The notes under the pieces are model-generated. The model searched no databases. It was not told the DNA's origin and worked only from the letters and a program-made list of their open reading frames with translations. DNA of 64,000 nucleotides, from positions 19,802,673-19,866,672 of the forward strand of contig NC_063177.1 of assembly GCF_023159225.1 (NCBI RefSeq), in the 5' to 3' direction. Shown here in pieces: positions 58,491 to 64,000 of the stretch. This DNA is from Perognathus longimembris pacificus. Taxonomy: Eukaryota > Chordata > Mammalia > Rodentia > Heteromyidae. The position numbers were made by a program, and so were the translations under genes. Every line of letters begins with the position of its first letter. The first letter of the stretch is position 1.

Positions 58491-61341
58491 GTGAGTATTT
58501 GGGAGACCTGCTCAAAGCCACTTAGTTGTATCCCACCCCAAGTGCAGCTCAGCCCTGGCGGATTGGAAAAGGGGCTTCCTAAATGTTGACCGTGGTCTCT
58601 GAAAGCCAATGTGTCGTGCAGCCCCTCTACCTGCCCTCTTCTTAGGCCGTCATGTCGTCCACAGAGCCCCAGCCAAGCCAAATCTCGGGATGAGGAGGGG
58701 AGGGTATTTTTAGATATGCCGTCTGTGTGAGTTTTTGCTCCCCCAAACCTTACCATTCATGGGCCAGAGTTTGGGAGAAGGAAATGAATTAGCCATTGAT
58801 TTGATTTCTTGGTAGAAATGGTTTTCCCCACTGTAGGCTTTAGAAGCAAGCAGCTCAACAGACCTATTGAAGTCATATTTGTGCAGAGGGCAGAGCTGGG
58901 TTTAGTAGAGCAAGGGTTGGCTCTGGAATGTGGCAGTTGACAAACTTGCTATATGCAACCAGATAGTAAAAGTGCATTCTGATACCAGTGACAGACAACG
59001 GCGAGTGGGAGACTGGGGTGTTTTAACTTTCTTGAGCTTTTTACTGGCTCTCACTCCAGCACTGACTGAAGTCTGAGGCAGCCATTGTTCTGAGACAGTC
59101 TTTGTGAACTGCACCTTGCACTTCTTAGCACTTCTGGTCCAGTTCCTGCCTTGGCTTCCATCTCCAGGTTCAGATCAAGAGGGGGAGCCTTATCATGCTG
59201 CTGACGGCTCACGCCTATAACCCTAGCTACTCAGGAGCTTGAGCTCTGAGAATCAAGGTTCAGAGTCAGCCTGGGCACCAACAACCAGCAAAAAGCCAGA
59301 AAGTGCACCGGTACACTTTGTAGCCCAAACAATGAGTACCAGCCTTGAGGAAAAAAAAAAATCAAAAGAGGCTAAGTCCCTGGAGTTCAACACTCCTTGT
59401 ACAAGCACCAAATAAAGGAGACTAGGAGAATTAAAATAGTCACCAAACTTTGTTTTGTGGATCATGGGGCTTGAACTCAGCATGGGTGCTGTCCTTCAGC
59501 TCTTTCACTCAAAGTTAGCACTTTATCACTTTGAAGCACAGCTCCACTTAAGGTTTTCTTGTAGTTAATTGGAGATAAGAGTTTTATGGACTTTTCCTGC
59601 CCAACTGGCTTTGAACTGTGATCCTCAGATCTCAGCCTCCTGAGTAGCTAGGGTTACAGTTGAGCTACCAGTGCTGGCTTTTTTTTTTACTAACTCCCTC
59701 TTTGAGTTCTGGGATTTGAACTTGCCAAGCAGATGCTCTACCATTGAGCTACACCTGCATCCCATATTACACTGATTATTTCTGAGATAGGGTTATGCAC
59801 TTGCCTAGGTACATACCTGGACAATGATATTTTTACTTCCCTCTGTAGCTAGGATGACAAGCATATGCCACCATGCTCAGCGTTTTCTGTTGAAATGGGA
59901 GTCTTGAAGACTTTCCAAAAAGCTAGGATAATAGATGCCACTGGAACCTGGGTGCTGTTTTTGTGCTGGTTCTGGGGCTTGAACTCAGGGCCTGGGTACT
60001 GTTGCTTGAGCAACAACTCCACTTATTTTTTGTAGTCAATTGGAGATGAGTCTCATGGACTTTCCTGCCCAGGCTGGCTTTGAATTGCATTCCTCAGATA
60101 TCCACTTCCTGAGTAGCTAGGATTACAGGCGTGAGCCACTGACAGAAGGGGTGGTTATCTCTAGGCTCACTGCTTGAAGACAGTGCGGATGCTGAGTATT
60201 TCCTGTTCTTTCTCTACAAGAAATTGGCCAGTTTCAGAAGATAGTTGGTGGTCTAATAGAGCTTGTTGACCAACTTGCAAAAGAAGCAGAAAATGAGAAG
60301 ATGAAGGTAAGATCAGCATGTCTGGTCTGTCTCAGCCAGGGATCCTGGTTCTCCATTGCTCTGGGGGGTGGGAGGCTCCTTAACTGCCCAGGTCTAGGTT
60401 GCCCCTAGTGGAAGAACACTTAAATTTCTGACCCAGGTACTGTCTGAGCTTACTTGGAATACACTTACCACTACTCCCTTGGATCTTCACACAAGTACTG
60501 ACCTCTTATAAATGGGGAAATGAAGGCTTCCACAGTGTAGATGATTTGGTGAAGGGTACAAGGCCAAACGGCACCACTCAACAGGCCACTGAGTACCTGC
60601 AGGCTGGGGTCTGGAAGCATTCACATTCAAGGCCTGCCCACTCAGGGACCAGTAGATTCTCACTTACCCCCTCCTTCCTCCCTCCCTCCCTGCACTAACT
60701 TGTAGCTCCCTTTTGAGGACTCAGTGCTGTAGCGGGTATAAGGAAGCCATGCCTCTCTCTGGCATTATGTTACTGTGTCTCTTAGGCCATTGGTGCTCGG
60801 AACTTGCTCAAATCCATAGCAAAGCAGAGAGAAGCCCAACAGCAGCAACTTCAAGCACTAATAGCAGAAAAGAAAATGCAATTGGAAAGGTAAGAAGCCA
60901 TCATCATGTAAAAGCAAGGTCTTCATCTTGATCACCTTGTTTTATTCTTTATCACTTTCATATGAATAGCATCTAACTTGCCATCCTGAGCTATGGGATT
61001 AAAAATAATAAAAGTTACCCATGATAGGAAGGAACTTGGTCAATGTCAAGTGACCTGCAGTAGCATGAGCTGAGGTAGCCAGTGCCCCGGCTGGGTCTCT
61101 GTAAGGAAGCGTCTCTTAGGGCTGGAGACCTCACAGGTGCCCTGGCCTCTTTTCTTTCTTACCCTAATTTCTTGGAATCATGTGCACCTCTGTATTCCTC
61201 TAGAAGTAATTCTGGTTTATTTCATCCTTTTCAGGGCTTCTAATGATTTTGTTTTTCAGGTATCGGGTTGAATATGAAGCTTTGTGTAAAGTAGAAGCAG
61301 AACAAAATGAATTTATTGACCAGTTTATTTTTCAGAAATGA
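58364..61341 (+). CDS. IFT20: IFT20, intraflagellar transport subunit, complete coding sequence (132 aa)
   Basis: IFT-B complex coiled-coil protein that cycles between Golgi (via GMAP210) and cilium. Exons: 58364-58490, 60221-60306, 60786-60889 and 61260-61341 (399 bp). Length equals human. The protein is almost wholly helical and rich in Glu/Lys/Gln, with heptad-like spacing from about residue 70 to 120 ([20 protein letters not shown]). ATG 58364 lies two bases after the acceptor (gcag|CAATGG). Its 3' end meets that of TMEM97. Confidence 0.97.
59185..59420 (+). mobile_element. B1-Geo composite SINE
   Basis: ACGGCTCACGCCTATAACCC left arm; the Geo arm is diverged and followed by ACTCCTTGTACAAGCACC. 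Confidence 0.65.
59455..60142 (-). mobile_element. Cluster of SINEs in IFT20 intron 2
   Basis: B1-Geo 59455-59683, ID-like 59704-59763, B1-like 59775-59885 and B1-Geo 59960-60142; all antisense. Confidence 0.65.
60221..60306 (+). CDS. IFT20: IFT20 second coding exon
   Basis: Residues 43-71 ([20 protein letters not shown] onward). Acceptor acaag|AA, donor GAAG|GTAAGA. Confidence 0.95.
60440..60620 (-). repeat. MIR element
   Basis: AATGGGGAAATGAAGGCTTC and GGTGAAGGGTACAAGGCC, antisense MIR in IFT20 intron 3. Confidence 0.5.
60786..60889 (+). CDS. IFT20: IFT20 third coding exon
   Basis: Residues 72-105 plus part of R106; Gln-rich coiled coil. Donor AAAG|GTAAGA. Confidence 0.95.
61260..61341 (+). 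CDS. IFT20: IFT20 last coding exon
   Basis: Residues 106-132 ([20 protein letters not shown] onward), stop TGA at 61339. Confidence 0.95.
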
Positions 61342-61634
61342 CTGAAATTTTCATTTCTATAGCAGGAAGGCAAAAGTACTCCCCAACCAAAAAAACCTCT
61401 GTACCATTCCAGTGACTTGACTAATGACCTGGGCACGTCCTGATGGACGGCGTGTAAGGATTGCAGTCCTCCGAAGGCGGTAACGCCATGTTGGGAAGCT
61501 GGTACTAAACAGTGCCCAGCACTGCAGGTGGTGAGGCAGGACAGGGCCTCACCTTTCACATTCTTAGTATGAATTAAGCAGTCTGTAACTGTGATCCACT
61601 TTTTGTAAACTCACAAAGCTTTGGAAGGAAAAGC

Positions 61635-61640
61635 AATAAA
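61635..61640 (+). terminator. IFT20: IFT20 polyadenylation signal
   Basis: AATAAA 294 bp after the stop, followed by a T-rich stretch. Confidence 0.85.
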
Positions 61641-61685
61641 TTGTTTTCAAACAGCTTGACCAGCCATGAAGTGTCAGCAGCTACC

Positions 61686-61691
61686 TTTATT
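61686..61691 (-). terminator. TMEM97: TMEM97 polyadenylation signal
   Basis: Minus-strand AATAAA about 1.1 kb after the stop and only 45 bp from the IFT20 hexamer on the other strand. Confidence 0.6.
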
Positions 61692-62021
61692 TGGACCAGA
61701 TGCACACAAGTCAGATAGTACCAACAGTTAGACCAATATGGCTTTGGAGCTGGGAAAGGCAGACTGGGATTGGCTGGGACCTGTACTCTTTGTGTGTGAA
61801 GGTTGGTGGCCTTTGGTGCAGATATAGGGCACACACTAGTGAAGATCCTAGACACCACAGCATACTTTATCCCTAGCTGGAATGACTAGGCTTCTCGGGA
61901 AGGTTGAAGGCCTCTGCCAGGGAGCATGCTTCCCAGGGTAAAAGGAATTATGTCAAGTGGCCTCTAAAAACACGGCAGACAGACATTTGGAAATAAGACA
62001 GTGACTTAAAACACCTGTTGT

Positions 62022-62310
62022 GGCGGGGTACCAATGGCTCAGGACTATAATCCTAGCTACTCAGGAGGCTGAGATCTGAGGACTATGGTTCGAAGCCAGC
62101 CTGGGCAGCAAAGTCTGTGAGTGTGGTAGAGTACTACCTTGAGGTTGGAAGCTCAGGGATAGTGCCCAGGCCCAGAGTTCAAGCCCCATGACACCCCCCT
62201 CCCCCGCCAAAGAAAAAGTTGTTGGGGGCACAGACCAACTGGTAAAGAGTACCTGCTTGGCAAGCATGGGGCCCTGAGCTCAAACCCCAGTAATTTCCTT
62301 ACCCTATTCC
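62022..62310 (+). mobile_element. B1-Geo SINE and ID-like fragment in the TMEM97 3' UTR
   Basis: B1-Geo 62022-62200 (CTATAATCCTAGCTACTCAG), then ID-like 62222-62300. Confidence 0.65.
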
Positions 62311-62798
62311 CCAAAAAGATCTCTTGGGATGACTGTTTTAGAAGCTAATTTCAAACTTCTTTTGCATAATACTTTTTTCTCCCAGGGGTACTGGTAAGAA
62401 GTTCTTTATGGCTATTAAAAGAGGCATAACTTGATTTTAAAGTGAAACATTCTATTCTTTTAGCTGGTGATATGCTATAGAGGCTTAGTGGTATGGGGGT
62501 GTGTTCTGGGTCATGTGACAACCACAGATCATGGCAGACAGGCTGGGCTTACCCAGTTTCTGGTCTCCTGCAAGGAAAGAGGCATGTGGCATTTGACACC
62601 ACAGTCCTATCACCGGCTCCCCTGTCCCAAACCCTGCTGATGGGTGTGATCACCCCATGTCCTTGGAAGGTGAGGGTTGTGTGTAGCTCCCGCCACTATC
62701 TTGTTCTTGTGTGATGCTGAAGACATGGGTTCAGAGCAGTTTGTCTTTCACTAGGTCCAAAGGGCATCTCCCCGCTCTGGGGTCAGGGGTGGTTCCCC

Positions 62799-63058
62799 TC
62801 ACTTTTTCTTTCTTTTCTCCTCATATTTGTAGTAGGGATTCCGCAACATGAAAAGCAGCAGTATGAGAGGGATGATTAAATAGGGGGCATAGATGCATAG
62901 AAGGGTTAGTCGCTCACGGGAGGTCTCAGGTCTCAGGCCTTTGAAGCCACTGGCTTTGGAGAACTCCTCGAGTAGAAATGAGGAGAGAATTGGAATTAAA
63001 GTTGTCATGGTGTGAACTGAGTAGATGATTGCAGGGGTGCGGATCCACCTGCAGCTTC
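62799..63058 (-). CDS. TMEM97: TMEM97 exon 3 (C-terminus)
   Basis: Residues about 91-176; helices [20 protein letters not shown] and [15 protein letters not shown], stop at 62799-62801. Confidence 0.95.
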
Positions 63059-63863
63059 CTGGAAGAGAGAAGAGGTCTGTGATTCCAAGGGTGCCGGCGC
63101 CATTCTCCATCCTCCTGCCAGCCTGCTCCTCAAGGGGAAACTCAGAATAAATGGGAGGGAAACTGGAAGGGTTATGCTGTCCCACATGCAGCTCACTGAC
63201 TGTTGAAGAACTGAGTTCAAGTCCCGGTTTCTAACGAAAAAAACAAAACCCATAAAAACTGGATGTGCTACTCATCCCAGCTACTTTGGAAGTTTATGCC
63301 GGCCTGGGCATAAAACTAAGTCTACTAGAAAAGTAAAGCAGAAAGGACTGGGAATATGGCTTAGGTAGTTGAGTGCTTGTGTAGCAAGTGCAAGGTCCTG
63401 AGTTTGAACCTTAGTACTGGGGAGAAAACTAAACAAAACACAGTACTTCTAAGAAAGCACATAGGAAAAAAAAAACACCTTTAGGATTAGCTTAGTAAAT
63501 CAATATGACAGCATCCAAAGTAGGAGAATAAGTAGAAACAAGCTCATCCTTTAAGTGAGTTCAGGTTTCAGGAGATTTCCTGGTATTGGAGGCTGCCTAC
63601 TTAACCAGACCCCTAAGGTGCCCTTGTACAAACTATAAGAGTTGCTCTCCTCTCCCCTGGAGAAATCATCCCAAAGATTGAAGCAAAAGCAGGACACTTC
63701 CCTCCAACCCTTACCAACCTTTGAAAAAGGCATACGTTGCGATGGGGAAGAAAGGCAGCTGAAACAGAAGCTCACAAAACACGAAGGACTTGAACCACAC
63801 CGGGGGCTCCTGTATCAGGGGATCTTTGAACTCTTTACAATACCAGTTCATCAAGTTTCTAAG
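62799..63863 (-). CDS. TMEM97: TMEM97 (sigma-2 receptor), last two coding exons
   Basis: ER/lysosomal four-helix EXPERA-domain protein involved in cholesterol trafficking and identical with the sigma-2 receptor. Exons on the minus strand: 63719-63863 and 62799-63058. They encode residues about 43-176 if the first exon holds 42 codons as in human. Ligand-pocket Asp56 is visible in KEFKDP; Asp29 would be in the missing exon. Three hydrophobic helices remain. The C-terminus [10 protein letters not shown] is a lysine-rich ER-retrieval-type tail. The start codon is right of position 64000. Confidence 0.96.
63255..63430 (+). mobile_element. B1-ID composite SINE
   Basis: 7SL-like left part (CATCCCAGCTACTTTGGAAG), then ID part (ACTGGGAATATGGCTTAGG through GTTTGAACC). 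Organised like B1-dID elements of other rodents. Confidence 0.6.
63719..63863 (-). CDS. TMEM97: TMEM97 exon 2
   Basis: Residues about 43-90 plus one base, [20 protein letters not shown] onward. The donor is the weak AAAG|GTTGGT. The stronger GTAAGG four bases on would shift the frame of exon 3. Confidence 0.93.
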
Positions 63864-63948
63864 CTGGGGGAAAAAAAAGACATGACCATGGTGAATTTCA
63901 GCCACTGGCTCCAGACAGTTTAGATGGTCACTGGATAAAGCTCACTAG

Positions 63949-64000
63949 CGGGTCTGGGAATGTGGCTTAGTGGTAGGGTGTTTGCCTAGCATGCATGAAG
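63949..64000 (+). mobile_element. IDL-Geo or ID SINE, cut by the window edge
   Basis: TCTGGGAATGTGGCTTAGTG start of the ID arm; the rest is outside. Confidence 0.75.

Overview
This is a nuclear genomic window from a placental mammal, almost certainly a rodent. Eight protein-coding genes can be read, all with GT-AG introns, in the gene order I know from human 17q11.2 and mouse chromosome 11, shown here in inverted orientation: SARM1(-), VTN(+), SEBOX(+), TMEM199(-), POLDIP2(+), TNFAIP1(-), IFT20(+), TMEM97(-). Many dimeric SINEs fill the introns and intergenic DNA. Their tRNA-Ala/ID-like left arm is joined to a right arm that I recognise as the IDL-Geo family of the Geomyoidea. That points to a kangaroo rat, pocket mouse or pocket gopher; the species cannot be fixed from the sequence.

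Layout. 1-16.3 kb: SARM1, seven of its exons (residues 1-641); the exon carrying the TIR catalytic glutamate lies beyond the left edge. 18.4-21.2 kb: complete VTN (8 exons, 469 aa). 23.1-24.2 kb: complete SEBOX (3 exons, 189 aa). 28.2-31.4 kb: complete TMEM199 (6 exons, 208 aa), sharing a compact CpG-rich divergent promoter with POLDIP2. 31.6-41.7 kb: complete POLDIP2 (11 exons, 368 aa). 42.4-54 kb: TNFAIP1 with 6 coding exons (316 aa) and a long first intron ending in a CpG island shared head-to-head with IFT20. 54.1-61.7 kb: IFT20 with 4 coding exons (132 aa). 61.7-64 kb: the last two coding exons of TMEM97 (about residues 43-176); its first exon is beyond the right edge.

The genes do not form one pathway. 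SARM1 is an axonal NAD+ hydrolase. VTN is a secreted adhesion glycoprotein. SEBOX is a paired-like homeodomain factor. TMEM199 is a V-ATPase assembly factor. POLDIP2 is a mitochondrial/nuclear DNA polymerase partner. TNFAIP1 is a CUL3 adaptor. IFT20 is an intraflagellar-transport subunit. TMEM97 is the sigma-2 receptor. The arrangement is compact, with two divergent promoters (TMEM199/POLDIP2 and TNFAIP1/IFT20) and two tail-to-tail 3' ends (POLDIP2/TNFAIP1 and IFT20/TMEM97).

I found no prokaryotic-style system, CRISPR array or unknown multi-gene system. The least ordinary content is the SINE landscape: two SINE types with different left arms but one shared right arm, a consistent nesting order, and CA microsatellites at the same element positions. 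There is also a solo LTR with intact target duplication. Exon boundaries were called by eye from reading frame, splice sites and remembered protein lengths. Names rest on protein recognition, not on a database search.
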